NCBI GenBank assembly: GCA_002490465.1
Contig: DKUB01000053.1
Span: forward strand, 36,725-59,315
From: Lachnoclostridium sp. UBA7215
GTDB lineage: Bacteria > Bacillota > Clostridia > Lachnospirales > Lachnospiraceae
Reading direction: 5' to 3'
Length of the DNA: 22,591 nt
Under the pieces are notes generated by a model. The model worked only from the letters and a program-made list of their open reading frames with translations. It was not told the DNA's origin and searched no databases. The position numbers and the translations under genes were made by a program. Shown here piece after piece: positions 1-7,493 of this stretch (position 1 is the stretch's first letter; each line of letters begins with the position of its first letter).

Positions 1-35
1 AAACGCTATTTCTGATGGAAAATGGCGTTTTTTTT
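1..35 (+). terminator. Intrinsic terminator of a gene left of the window
   Basis: An 11-bp stem (1-11 pairing with 20-30, one G-T wobble) closes an 8-nt loop and is followed by a T run (28-35). This is the classical Rho-independent layout. The gene it ends lies outside the window. Confidence 0.7.
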
Positions 36-64
36 GAAAAAAAGGTTGATTTTTTTGAAATATA

Positions 65-134
65 TGATACAATTGTTACATAAATGTTACAAAAAACATC
101 AGTGTTACAAACAAATTGTATCATTTATGTAACA
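65..134. promoter_or_regulatory. Cluster of TGWTACAW boxes upstream of the hydrolase gene
   Basis: Four plus-strand copies of TGWTACAW start at 65, 74, 85 and 103. Two minus-strand copies read down from 134 and 123. The pairs 74/85 and 134/123 are spaced exactly 11 bp. The arrangement also makes two inverted repeats: 65-74 with 114-123 (10 bp) and 75-86 with 122-133 (12 bp). Eleven-bp-spaced direct repeats are the usual target of dimeric OmpR/PhoB-family regulators, and the same pair occurs at 749-767 before the response-regulator gene. I see no convincing -35/-10 pair here; the promoter probably overlaps the boxes. The binding role is inferred. Confidence 0.5.
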
Positions 135-151
135 CGGAAAAGAGGATTACA

Positions 152-646
152 ATGAGGTTGAATAAATTTATTATAGTCTTTATCGTAGCACTTTTATTTG
201 CCGGTATGGCACCAGGGTTGACATCATCTGCACAGGCGGCTGAGAAACAGGCAAATTATACGTCCCGTGATGTGAAACTTCTGGCATCCATAATCTTTTG
301 TGAAGCAGGAAATCAGAGTTATGCAGGAAAAGTTGCTGTTGGATGTGTTGTTATGAACCGAAAGCGTTCCAGACAGTTTCCGAATTCTGTTGAGGGAGTC
401 ATTCGTCAGAGAGGTCAGTTTTCTCCGGTAGCACAGGGTAAATTTGCAAGGGAGCTGAAAAAATATAAGGCAGGGGCTTATAAAAAGGGCGCAAGAAAGT
501 CCTGTGTAAAGGCAGCAAAGGCGGCACTTTCCGGGCAGGACCATGTAACGTTTAAAGGACGCACCATTAATATGAGGAAGTATCATTTCTTCAGTCAGAG
601 ATTGAGCCGTGCAAAACTTCGTATTGGCGGGCATGATTTTAAATAG
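152..646 (+). CDS. Secreted SleB/CwlJ-type cell wall hydrolase
   Basis: 164-residue protein of the Hydrolase_2 (SleB/CwlJ) family, which cleaves peptidoglycan glycan strands, best known in spore cortex lysis. Residues 1-30 form a signal peptide (basic MRLNK, hydrophobic core, AQA cleavage site), so it acts outside the membrane. The family pattern follows: FCEAGNQSYAGKVAVGCVVMNR around residues 49-70 with the likely catalytic Glu51, then VIRQRGQFSP, and a C-terminal YHFF...GGHDF block. It is short and lacks an extra binding domain. I chose ATG 152 because AGAGG lies just upstream and the signal peptide then starts correctly; an in-frame TTG at 116 lies inside the regulatory repeats. It is a single-gene unit with a terminator behind it. 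The absence of obvious spore context suggests a vegetative wall-remodelling role, but that is inference. Confidence 0.85.
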   Translation: MRLNKFIIVFIVALLFAGMAPGLTSSAQAAEKQANYTSRDVKLLASIIFCEAGNQSYAGKVAVGCVVMNRKRSRQFPNSVEGVIRQRGQFSPVAQGKFARELKKYKAGAYKKGARKSCVKAAKAALSGQDHVTFKGRTINMRKYHFFSQRLSRAKLRIGGHDFK

Positions 647-661
647 AAATATATGACAGAA

Positions 662-710
662 GCCAGTATAAATCATAGAAAAAATTCTCTGATTTATACT
701 GGTTTTTTTA
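662..710 (+). terminator. Intrinsic terminator after the hydrolase gene
   Basis: A perfect 13-bp stem (663-675 with 690-702) is followed by a T run at 703-709. Confidence 0.85.
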
Positions 711-717
711 AACATAA

Positions 718-749
718 GGGCAGTTCACTCAGTGTACTGTCCGTTTTTT
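718..749 (+). terminator. Second terminator-like hairpin before the two-component operon
   Basis: A stem pairs 718-728 with 732-742 (one mismatch and one wobble) around a TCA loop and is followed by six T at 744-749. It is a tandem back-up to the preceding terminator and isolates the next promoter from read-through. Confidence 0.6.
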
Positions 750-791
750 GTTACAACTATGATACAAAACCATGCTAAATTTTGGTATAAT
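749..791 (+). promoter_or_regulatory. Promoter of the two-component operon with an 11-bp-spaced TGWTACAA pair
   Basis: TGTTACAA (749-756) and TGATACAA (760-767) are direct repeats 11 bp apart. A consensus -10, TATAAT, sits at 786-791. The -35 position (about 763-768, TACAAA) is poor and is covered by the second repeat. A good -10, a weak -35 and tandem boxes over the -35 are typical of a promoter activated by a PhoB/OmpR-type regulator, here possibly autoactivation by the gene at 837. Confidence 0.6.
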
Positions 792-836
792 ATATTAGTA
801 GAGATATGACACAGTGGATAAAGGGAGACGGGAAAA

Positions 837-1523
837 GTGATGAATCGTATTTTAGTAGTAGAGGATGAAGAGGCAATTGCCAATTTGATTTGCATGAGTT
901 TGAAAAATGCCGGATATATCTGTGAGGTATCGAATGATGGGAATGAGGGGGCAGATATGATGCAGGCAGGACATTATGATTTGTGTCTGCTTGATATTAT
1001 GCTGCCTGGAATTAATGGATACGAACTGCTCGATTATGCCAAAAGCCTTGGAATGCCAGTGATTTTTCTTACGGCAAAAAGGGAGACAGCAGATAAAGTG
1101 CGCGGACTTCGGAGTGGGGCGGACGACTATATTACAAAGCCTTTTGAAATTGTGGAATTGTTAGCGAGGGTCGAAAATGTCCTGCGCCGTCTGAATAAGA
1201 CAGAGCAGTGTATGGATGTATTGGATCTACATATTGACATTGATTCCCGCAGGGTGACAAAAAAGGGTGAGCCTCTGAGGCTAACCTATAAAGAGTTTGA
1301 TTTGCTTTTACTGTTTGCCCGCAATCCGAATGTTGCTTTGTACCGGGAAGTGATTTATGAGCATGTATGGCAGAGCACCTATATGGGAGACAGCAGGACG
1401 GTGGATTTGCACGTGCAGCGCCTTAGAAGGAAAGCGGGACTTGAGAAACAGATAGAAGCAATTTATAAGGTGGGATATCGGCTTAATACAACAATGGAAG
1501 AGAAAGCGGATGATGGAACATGA
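837..1523 (+). CDS. OmpR/PhoB-family response regulator
   Basis: 228-residue two-domain transcription factor. Residues 3-116 form the receiver domain: acidic pocket E9-D10, phospho-acceptor D53 (LLDIMLPG), switch T79 and conserved K101 (TKPF). Residues 127-217 form a winged-helix DNA-binding domain ending in the usual RTVDLHVQRLRRK...VGYRL pattern. The start is taken at GTG 837, 9 nt behind AAGGGAG; ATG 840 is the next codon and would also serve. The last 4 bases overlap the kinase gene (ATGA), so the two are translationally coupled. The operon continues with a membrane protein and a VanY carboxypeptidase, so it probably controls cell-envelope functions. Its likely target boxes lie at 749-767 and 65-134. 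The signal sensed is unknown. Confidence 0.93.
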   Translation: MMNRILVVEDEEAIANLICMSLKNAGYICEVSNDGNEGADMMQAGHYDLCLLDIMLPGINGYELLDYAKSLGMPVIFLTAKRETADKVRGLRSGADDYITKPFEIVELLARVENVLRRLNKTEQCMDVLDLHIDIDSRRVTKKGEPLRLTYKEFDLLLLFARNPNVALYREVIYEHVWQSTYMGDSRTVDLHVQRLRRKAGLEKQIEAIYKVGYRLNTTMEEKADDGT

Positions 1524-2962
1524 AACTGTTTTGGAAACAGTTTATTGCCATGATGTGTGTTATTATTTTGTCTTTTATGATATTTGGCAATATATTGATG
1601 CATATGGCTTTCCGGACAATGTTAAATCAGGAGACGGAACAGAGCATTGAAGAAATAAAAACTTATCAATATGCACTTGTGGCATCTTTAGAGGGGCTGC
1701 CGGCGGGGTATCAGGCAGCGGATATGGCAGCGGCCCAAATTGCCATGTCTTTAAAAAAAAGCCTGATCAATGATCAGGATACTATCGTGTTATACAATAA
1801 TAAGAAGAGAGCTGTTTATCAGAACAGCAGTTATCAGAGTGAGCTTGTAGAAAAAATAGAGAAGGATACTTCCGGTGTCTGGCAGATTGCTAAACGGGAG
1901 GGACACTATTACCTTGAGACGCTTTGCCGGGTGCAGAGCAGCATGGGGGAATATATGTTGGAAATCCACCGGAATATTGACCACATTTACCAGAGCAGGA
2001 GCAGTTTATATGACCGTTATGTTGTGGCTCTTCTTGTGGTTTCCGCTGTGTTTACCATTGTAATTGCTTTTTTTTCGGTTCATTTTACCCGGCCAATCCG
2101 CAGATTGTCGCAGGTGACCCAGGCATTTGCTGGTGGAGATTTTAAGTGCAGGGTAAAAGAAAAGGGAAACGATGAAGTGGCGGTACTTGGCCGGGATTTT
2201 AACCGTATGGCGGGGCAGTTAGAGGAAAATATATGGAAGCTGGAGGAGGATGCAAGGAGGCAGGAAGAGTTTACGGAGGCATTTTCCCATGAACTGAAAA
2301 CACCGCTGACGTCCATTATCGGCTATGCGGATATACTTCGTTCCCGGGAATTGTCAGAAGAAGAAATTTCCCTTTCTGCTAATTATATTTTTCAGCAGGG
2401 GAAAAGGCTTGAGCGCCTGGCATTAAAAATGATGGAACTGACATATGTGAGCAAGCAGGAACTGCAGTTTCAAAATATTAATGTCAGTATCTTTATGGAA
2501 TATGTTATAGCGATGGCAGAAAAGTTGCTGCAGAAGAAAGAAATAAATTTTGAATATGAAGCAGAAGAGGGGGTTGTATACGGGGATTCGGATTTGTTGT
2601 CTTCTCTTTTTCTCAATTTAATCGATAATGCAAGGAAAGCGTGTGATATTGGCGGAAAGATTTTATGGAAAGGACAGTGTACAGAGGACGGTTACTGTTT
2701 TTTGCTGAAAGATAATGGACAGGGCATTCCGGAGGATGAAATAAAAAAAATTACGGAGCCATTTTATATGGTAGATAAATCCCGTGCCAGAAAAGAAGGA
2801 GGAGCGGGGATGGGAATGGCACTGTGTCAGGTTATTATAAAGTGCCATCATGCAAAATGGGAGATTCAGAGCCGTCTTGGAGAGGGAACAGAAGTAAGAA
2901 TCCGTTTTTTTGACAGTGAAGCCGCTGTTTGGAAAGGAGCTGACAATGAATATCTTTCATAA
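1520..2962 (+). CDS. Membrane sensor histidine kinase
   Basis: 480-residue HisKA/HATPase_c kinase, partner of the regulator at 837. Transmembrane segments lie at about 8-30 and 168-188 and bracket a roughly 135-residue extracellular sensor domain that I do not recognise. A HAMP linker follows (about 189-242), then the dimerisation/phosphotransfer helix EAFSHELKTPLTSIIGYADIL with phospho-acceptor H257. The ATP-binding domain shows the N box (NLIDNARKA, N370), G1 box DNGQGIP (398-404) and G2-like GGAGMGMAL (427-435). The T after HELK supports phosphatase as well as kinase activity, as in other HELKTP kinases. It overlaps the regulator by 4 nt and the next gene by 17 nt, a tightly packed operon. 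Confidence 0.94.
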   Translation: MKLFWKQFIAMMCVIILSFMIFGNILMHMAFRTMLNQETEQSIEEIKTYQYALVASLEGLPAGYQAADMAAAQIAMSLKKSLINDQDTIVLYNNKKRAVYQNSSYQSELVEKIEKDTSGVWQIAKREGHYYLETLCRVQSSMGEYMLEIHRNIDHIYQSRSSLYDRYVVALLVVSAVFTIVIAFFSVHFTRPIRRLSQVTQAFAGGDFKCRVKEKGNDEVAVLGRDFNRMAGQLEENIWKLEEDARRQEEFTEAFSHELKTPLTSIIGYADILRSRELSEEEISLSANYIFQQGKRLERLALKMMELTYVSKQELQFQNINVSIFMEYVIAMAEKLLQKKEINFEYEAEEGVVYGDSDLLSSLFLNLIDNARKACDIGGKILWKGQCTEDGYCFLLKDNGQGIPEDEIKKITEPFYMVDKSRARKEGGAGMGMALCQVIIKCHHAKWEIQSRLGEGTEVRIRFFDSEAAVWKGADNEYLS

Positions 2963-3782
2963 AAGAAAGCTAAGGCAGATGTATATGACGGCAATAGGTA
3001 TATTTTGTGTAGCGCTGCTGTTTGTTCTGGCGCTTATTTTTCCAAAATATTATTATCAGCACTACGATAATGATATGCTGAACCGCGTCACATATACGGA
3101 TATTCATGTCGATACCTTTGAGGTGTCCTATGATTCCTTTGTTGAAAAGCTGCATGTAATTACGAAGATGTTTCACACCAAAGGGGAGATGCAGGCAGTT
3201 AGGGTAAGTGAATTGGGGGCGGGAATGAATAAGGCTTCACTTACAAAAATTGCGAATCAGGAGCTTTCCAAACTCAGGAAACAGAATGTGCTTGTGAGCG
3301 AAGTAAAGCTTAAGAGGTTGAAAAAGAAGGAACTTGTTTCCTATGAGCGCTATGTGTTTTGCGGTTCTGTGAGCTGCTGGAGACTGGTGTATGAAAATGA
3401 CAACAGAAGAGTTATTCTCTATCTGGACGAGGAATATCACAAAATCTATTATCTTGAAAAAAGTGTTGTAAACAGCAGTGGGAACAATACTGTGAGCAGC
3501 GTGGATGTGCCGGTGGCAGGATATGATGCGGGAGGATATGGAGGCAGCTATAAGGGATATGAGCCATTATATTATAACTGGTGGGAGGGAATGCTCCGCT
3601 ATTATAACTTTTCCTATCAGGACGACAATATCTGTCTGAGCAAAGTGGAAAGCGAGATGCAGGGATATATTATTTTTGAAAACTCATATGAGCTTTTATT
3701 GTATAATTATCTTATAACTGATGTGTATGGGAACCGGACTTGGAGAGTGGGGATACCAATAGAAGAAATGTTACAATTTTGA
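2946..3782 (+). CDS. Unrecognised single-pass membrane protein in the two-component operon
   Basis: 278 residues, family not recognised. A short basic N-terminus (MNIFHKRKLRQ) precedes one transmembrane helix at about 14-34. The rest should be extracytoplasmic: a mixed alpha/beta-looking region with a Lys-rich stretch near residues 130-145 (VKLKRLKKKELVSYERYVF), two Cys residues a few positions apart (VFCGSVSCWRL), and a Gly/Tyr-rich part near 200-225 (GGYGGSYKGYEPLYYNWW). ATG 2946 is chosen because AAAGGAG lies 6 nt upstream; it overlaps the kinase end by 17 nt. An upstream in-frame TTG (2910) lacks such a site. A kinase-adjacent, one-helix extracellular protein could be a sensor accessory, analogous in layout to YycH/YycI, but no homology is claimed. 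Confidence 0.75.
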   Translation: MNIFHKRKLRQMYMTAIGIFCVALLFVLALIFPKYYYQHYDNDMLNRVTYTDIHVDTFEVSYDSFVEKLHVITKMFHTKGEMQAVRVSELGAGMNKASLTKIANQELSKLRKQNVLVSEVKLKRLKKKELVSYERYVFCGSVSCWRLVYENDNRRVILYLDEEYHKIYYLEKSVVNSSGNNTVSSVDVPVAGYDAGGYGGSYKGYEPLYYNWWEGMLRYYNFSYQDDNICLSKVESEMQGYIIFENSYELLLYNYLITDVYGNRTWRVGIPIEEMLQF

Positions 3783-3862
3783 TATGCTTTTGTTTAAAAA
3801 TAGATACAGCGCCGGTTTATCCTTATTTCAGAATGAAAAATCTGAGATAGGGAGGAAGAAAA

Positions 3863-4651
3863 ATGAGGGTAAGGAGAGTTTTTGCTGCGGTTGGATTGGT
3901 TTTGTTAATAGAAGGAATTATTTTTTTCTGGCTTTCTTTTGCAAAATCAGGAATTCCGGTTACAGACAAAGGCGGAGATACTGAGCAGAAAGATACAACA
4001 ACCATTGGGAAAGGGGGTGAGGCAGCGAAACAGCGGGGAATGAGCAATAAAAAGGCCTGTAGAATATATAGAAAAAATCCTGTAAATCTTGTTCTTGTAA
4101 ATAAGGAACATGCTCTGGATAAAAGTTATAACGCCTCGCTGAGAACAATATGCAATGGAAGACTTCAGGCATCTAAGCGGTTGTATCGGGCATTAGTCCG
4201 TATGCTGCATGATGCCGGGGAAGAGGGGCATCATTTCTGGATTGCATCTGCCTGGCGAAGCAGGGAGAAACAGCAGAAATTGATAGATGAAGACGTAAGG
4301 AAGGAAATGCAAAGGGGTGCTTCTTATGAAGAAGCGCTTGAGGAGACGCTGCAGGAGACAATGGAGCCGGGACACTCGGAACATGAGACCGGACTGGCAC
4401 TGGATATTTTGTGTTCCGGAAATATCAATATGGATTCTTCGCAGGAGAGGGAACCTGGAAATATCTGGCTCAGAGAAAACTGTCACCGCTATGGTTTTAT
4501 TCTCCGGTATCCGGAGGATAAGAAAAAAATAACAGGTATCCGCTACGAACCCTGGCATTTCCGGTATGTGGGAGAGAAAGCTTCAAAATACATGAAAAAA
4601 TATAACCTGACATTAGAAGAATTCTGGGAGATAATATCTGCAGAAAATTAG
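3863..4651 (+). CDS. VanY-type D-alanyl-D-alanine carboxypeptidase
   Basis: 262-residue zinc peptidase that trims the terminal D-Ala from peptidoglycan stem peptides. An N-terminal transmembrane/signal anchor (about 5-27) places it outside the membrane; a polar linker runs to about residue 65. The VanY domain follows: SAWRSREKQQKL (129-140), the zinc motif SxHxxGxAxD at 172-181 (H174, D181), and EPWHF at 229-233 with catalytic E229 and third zinc ligand H232. GGGAGG-like AGGGAGG lies about 8 nt before ATG 3863. It is the last gene of the two-component operon and is followed by a strong terminator. Family members include VanY of vancomycin resistance, but no vanH/A/X genes are nearby, so ordinary wall maturation is as likely as glycopeptide resistance. 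Confidence 0.92.
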   Translation: MRVRRVFAAVGLVLLIEGIIFFWLSFAKSGIPVTDKGGDTEQKDTTTIGKGGEAAKQRGMSNKKACRIYRKNPVNLVLVNKEHALDKSYNASLRTICNGRLQASKRLYRALVRMLHDAGEEGHHFWIASAWRSREKQQKLIDEDVRKEMQRGASYEEALEETLQETMEPGHSEHETGLALDILCSGNINMDSSQEREPGNIWLRENCHRYGFILRYPEDKKKITGIRYEPWHFRYVGEKASKYMKKYNLTLEEFWEIISAEN

Positions 4652-4686
4652 AAAAAGACCCGCGTGTTTACGCCGGGTCTTTTTTG
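4652..4686 (+). terminator. Terminator closing the two-component/VanY operon
   Basis: AAAAGACCCG pairs with CGGGTCTTTT, with an inner CGT/ACG extension and one bulged C, and runs into six T. It starts right after the VanY stop codon. Confidence 0.9.
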
Positions 4687-4775
4687 TTGGGAGTGCTATA
4701 CCGGACAAGAACCGTATGATATTGCCGTATTGGCTTAAATTGTTAAGTGGTTGCCCAGGGCCTCCTTCTAATCCC

Positions 4776-4803
4776 TTGAAAATAATCCGGAAGTTGTTAT
4801 AAT
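4776..4803 (+). promoter_or_regulatory. Sigma-A-type promoter of the CotH-like gene
   Basis: TTGAAA (4776-4781), 16 bp, TATAAT (4798-4803). The -10 box overlaps an in-frame ATG at 4802, so that ATG cannot be transcribed from this promoter, which moves the real start to 4841. Confidence 0.75.
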
Positions 4804-4840
4804 GAAATTATTGAACATACTTTTGGAAATGGGGGCTTTT

Positions 4841-7423
4841 ATGCAAAACTATAGGAGAAAGGTCTGTTATATTTTTTTGGCTGTGGTTATGTTTTTATCA
4901 GCAGGTCTGACTTATTGGCAGGCGCCGGCTGCACAGGCGGCAGGGGAGTTTATGTTTCAGAATCATGGGACTGACCGCTCAAAACGTGTTCCGTTATCGG
5001 ATGTAAACAATACGCCTCCTGGGGATTATAAAATACCGGAGGGTGTGGTGCAGAAGGCAAAGGACAAAAAGTATGAGAAATATTTTACGAAAGATACCAT
5101 ACAGACGGTTTCCGTGGAGATGGAAGAAAATAACCTCAATTATATGCTGCAAAATGCCATGGAAAAACCATCCGTTATGACCAAAAGCGTAAAAATAGGA
5201 GATACAACGCTTGGTTATGCCGGAATAAAAACAAAGGGAAACTGGACGTTGGGTGCCACAAACGACACATCGAGCGACCGATTTTCCTTTACACTGAATT
5301 TTGGAAAATATATCAAAAAGAAAGATTATGGCGAAAAACAGAATTTTTATGGATGTTCCAAAATCAGTTTTAATAACTGTTTTTTTGATAAGACAATATT
5401 AAAGGAATACCATGCCATGCGGCTGATGGATGAGATGGGTCTGCCGACTCCACAGTACAGCCTTGCCAGATTGTACATAAATGGAGCATATTACGGTGTA
5501 TATTTTATGGTGGAGTCAATGGACAGAGCCATTATTGAGCGTTACCAGAACGCCTCATCAAAAGAAGTGAGCAGTTTTTTGGTGAAACCATCTTATACGA
5601 GCATGGAATATCATTTTGACAGGGAACTGGAACAGTGTCTTACAAAGAGCGGCGGTCAGGAATTTACGATGGAGGCGCTGAACGGGGCAGGGCTTCTCGT
5701 TATGAGAGACGGAGTATATTATGCAAATGGTGCGCTGAGCGCTTATCAGAGCATATGGGAAGCGGATGACGAAACATTGCAGGATGTAGCGGTTATGCTG
5801 CCAAAAGCGCTGACGTGGAACCGGAGAGTTCAGCTGCTCAGCAATGGAAAAGATTTTGATTCAAAACCGATTGATGTAAACAGCAAAAAATACCTGGAAC
5901 TTCTGGAATCTGTGATGGATACGGACGAAGCCGTGCGATATTTTGCCACACATAGTTTTCTGGTGCAGCTCGATAATATGTTTACATACAGACAAAATTA
6001 CGGCGTGTATGTAGATGAACAGGGGAAATCCCTGTTTGTGCCATGGGACTATGATCTGGCATGGGGGACAGCCAACTGGAACGGCTCCAATACAGCAGAG
6101 GAGGTTGCCAATTGGGATATCAATAAGATGTATTTGAGCAGCTTTTTTGGTGATATAGGATATTACGGAAATATGTCGGAGAGTGCCATCTATAAGACGG
6201 CGCCGCTCTTTCATGTGATTTATCAAAATAAATCGCTGATGGAGAAATACCATATGTATATGGAAGACTGCGCAAAACTTGTCTCCGTTGGAGGTACGAC
6301 TTCAGATGGAAAGACAGTAGAGCCTGCCCGTTTTGCAAAGACGATTGATGTTTTTTATTCGCAGGTTTCGGAGGCGGCAAAGACAGAACAGCTGCGTGAA
6401 AATGTGTATTATCTGAATGGAATAAATCAGCCGGGGGACGCAGTGGCGGGAATTCCTGCGTTAAAAAGGCTTATGGCACGCAGAGCTGTCGGAGTATGGC
6501 TTCAGCTGCAGGGGCAAAAGGCAAATGTGACAGGATATGGCTGCGAAATCACCAATATAGGCACGAACTTTGGCAGGGGCAGGAAAAATCCTTCCACAGC
6601 AGGAGAGCTTACGGCTGTGGATGAGAATACGGGAATATTTGCCACGGTGAGGTATCCCTCCGGTAATACATCGGCATCGATTCGGGCAGAACAGCTGTCA
6701 GAGGATACCGATATTTATAAAAAGGCTGCGAATGGTCTTGACAATCCGGTTGTATATAAAATAGAGATGGCAAACCAGGCGAAACTGACAGAGAATTATA
6801 AACTTTTTATTCCTGTGCAGCAGCCAGGACAGCTTGCGCAGTCCGGACAGGCAATAAATGCCTATTCCTATTCCCCCAAAAGTGGACAACTGAAACAATT
6901 AAAATCAGAGGTGTCAGGTGATGTCTGTTGTCTGACAGGTTCTGATTTGACCTATGTTGTTCTGGATACAAAAGCGGTTGAAAACAAACCAAACAAACCG
7001 GGTAACGCACAAAGTGCGGGCAAGGCAGGACAGACGGTGACGGCTGGAACATACAAATATAAAGTTGTAAAAGCAGGTACCGGGGGAAAAGGGGAGGTTA
7101 TCCTGACAGGGACAACGAGGAAAAAATCAGATAAGAAGTTTGTATCCCTGAATATTCCCGGTGAAGTAAAAATGAAAGGCGGAACTTATAAAATATCCGG
7201 TTATAAAATAACTGGTATCGGGAAAAAGGCATTTGCCGGTTGTAAAAAATTAAAGAGCATGACAATAAAAACAAATGCGCTGACAGCCAAACGTGTAGGC
7301 AGCAAAGCTTTTAAAGGAATTTCTGCAAAAGCGGTTATAAAGGTTCCGGCAAAAAAGGTGAAGGCTTATAAGAAATTGTTGCGCGCAAAGGGAGTGGGTA
7401 AAAAAGTGAAAATCAAAAAGTGA
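4841..7423 (+). CDS. Secreted CotH-fold protein with C-terminal LRR_5-like tail
   Basis: 860 residues. A signal peptide ends near AQA (about residue 33). The CotH-type (atypical protein kinase fold) domain spans about 70-560: the KTKGNW strand, KISFNNCFFDKTILKEYHAMRLMDEMGLPTPQY helix region, YINGAYYGVYFMVESMD, and the hallmark PWDYDLAWG at 401-409, the metal/ATP-binding aspartates in CotH kinases. After an unassigned beta-rich part, residues about 780-830 (GIGKKAFAGCKKLKSM...GSKAFKGIS) look like a BspA/LRR_5 repeat, ending in a very Lys-rich tail. CotH itself phosphorylates spore coat proteins; secreted CotH proteins with surface modules occur in gut clostridia and some carry cellulosome parts, but their role is not settled. 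ATG 4841 has GGAAATGGGGG 5 nt upstream. The neighbouring GH10 xylanase suggests a cell-surface or polysaccharide context. Confidence 0.85.
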   Translation: MQNYRRKVCYIFLAVVMFLSAGLTYWQAPAAQAAGEFMFQNHGTDRSKRVPLSDVNNTPPGDYKIPEGVVQKAKDKKYEKYFTKDTIQTVSVEMEENNLNYMLQNAMEKPSVMTKSVKIGDTTLGYAGIKTKGNWTLGATNDTSSDRFSFTLNFGKYIKKKDYGEKQNFYGCSKISFNNCFFDKTILKEYHAMRLMDEMGLPTPQYSLARLYINGAYYGVYFMVESMDRAIIERYQNASSKEVSSFLVKPSYTSMEYHFDRELEQCLTKSGGQEFTMEALNGAGLLVMRDGVYYANGALSAYQSIWEADDETLQDVAVMLPKALTWNRRVQLLSNGKDFDSKPIDVNSKKYLELLESVMDTDEAVRYFATHSFLVQLDNMFTYRQNYGVYVDEQGKSLFVPWDYDLAWGTANWNGSNTAEEVANWDINKMYLSSFFGDIGYYGNMSESAIYKTAPLFHVIYQNKSLMEKYHMYMEDCAKLVSVGGTTSDGKTVEPARFAKTIDVFYSQVSEAAKTEQLRENVYYLNGINQPGDAVAGIPALKRLMARRAVGVWLQLQGQKANVTGYGCEITNIGTNFGRGRKNPSTAGELTAVDENTGIFATVRYPSGNTSASIRAEQLSEDTDIYKKAANGLDNPVVYKIEMANQAKLTENYKLFIPVQQPGQLAQSGQAINAYSYSPKSGQLKQLKSEVSGDVCCLTGSDLTYVVLDTKAVENKPNKPGNAQSAGKAGQTVTAGTYKYKVVKAGTGGKGEVILTGTTRKKSDKKFVSLNIPGEVKMKGGTYKISGYKITGIGKKAFAGCKKLKSMTIKTNALTAKRVGSKAFKGISAKAVIKVPAKKVKAYKKLLRAKGVGKKVKIKK

Positions 7424-7452
7424 TTGCCAACAGAATGTTTCTACGGTATTAT
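7424..7452 (+). promoter_or_regulatory. Sigma-A-type promoter of the xylanase gene
   Basis: TTGCCA (7424-7429), 17 bp, TATTAT (7447-7452), directly after the CotH-like stop codon. No terminator is visible between the two genes, so the xylanase may be expressed both from here and by read-through. Confidence 0.65.
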
Positions 7453-7493
7453 TATATCAAAGAAATTTTTTTTCGGGGAGGAACAAAAGAATT

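Noticed and set aside
224..715. Long minus-strand frame over the hydrolase gene
   Set aside because: Antisense to a clear SleB-family gene and crossing its terminator; no start signal.
3863..4651. Vancomycin resistance cluster
   Set aside because: Only a VanY-type enzyme next to a two-component system; no vanH, ligase or vanX genes are present.
4802..4840. Earlier ATG (4802) as start of the CotH-like protein
   Set aside because: It overlaps the -10 box of the promoter and lacks a ribosome site; ATG 4841 has both signal peptide and site.
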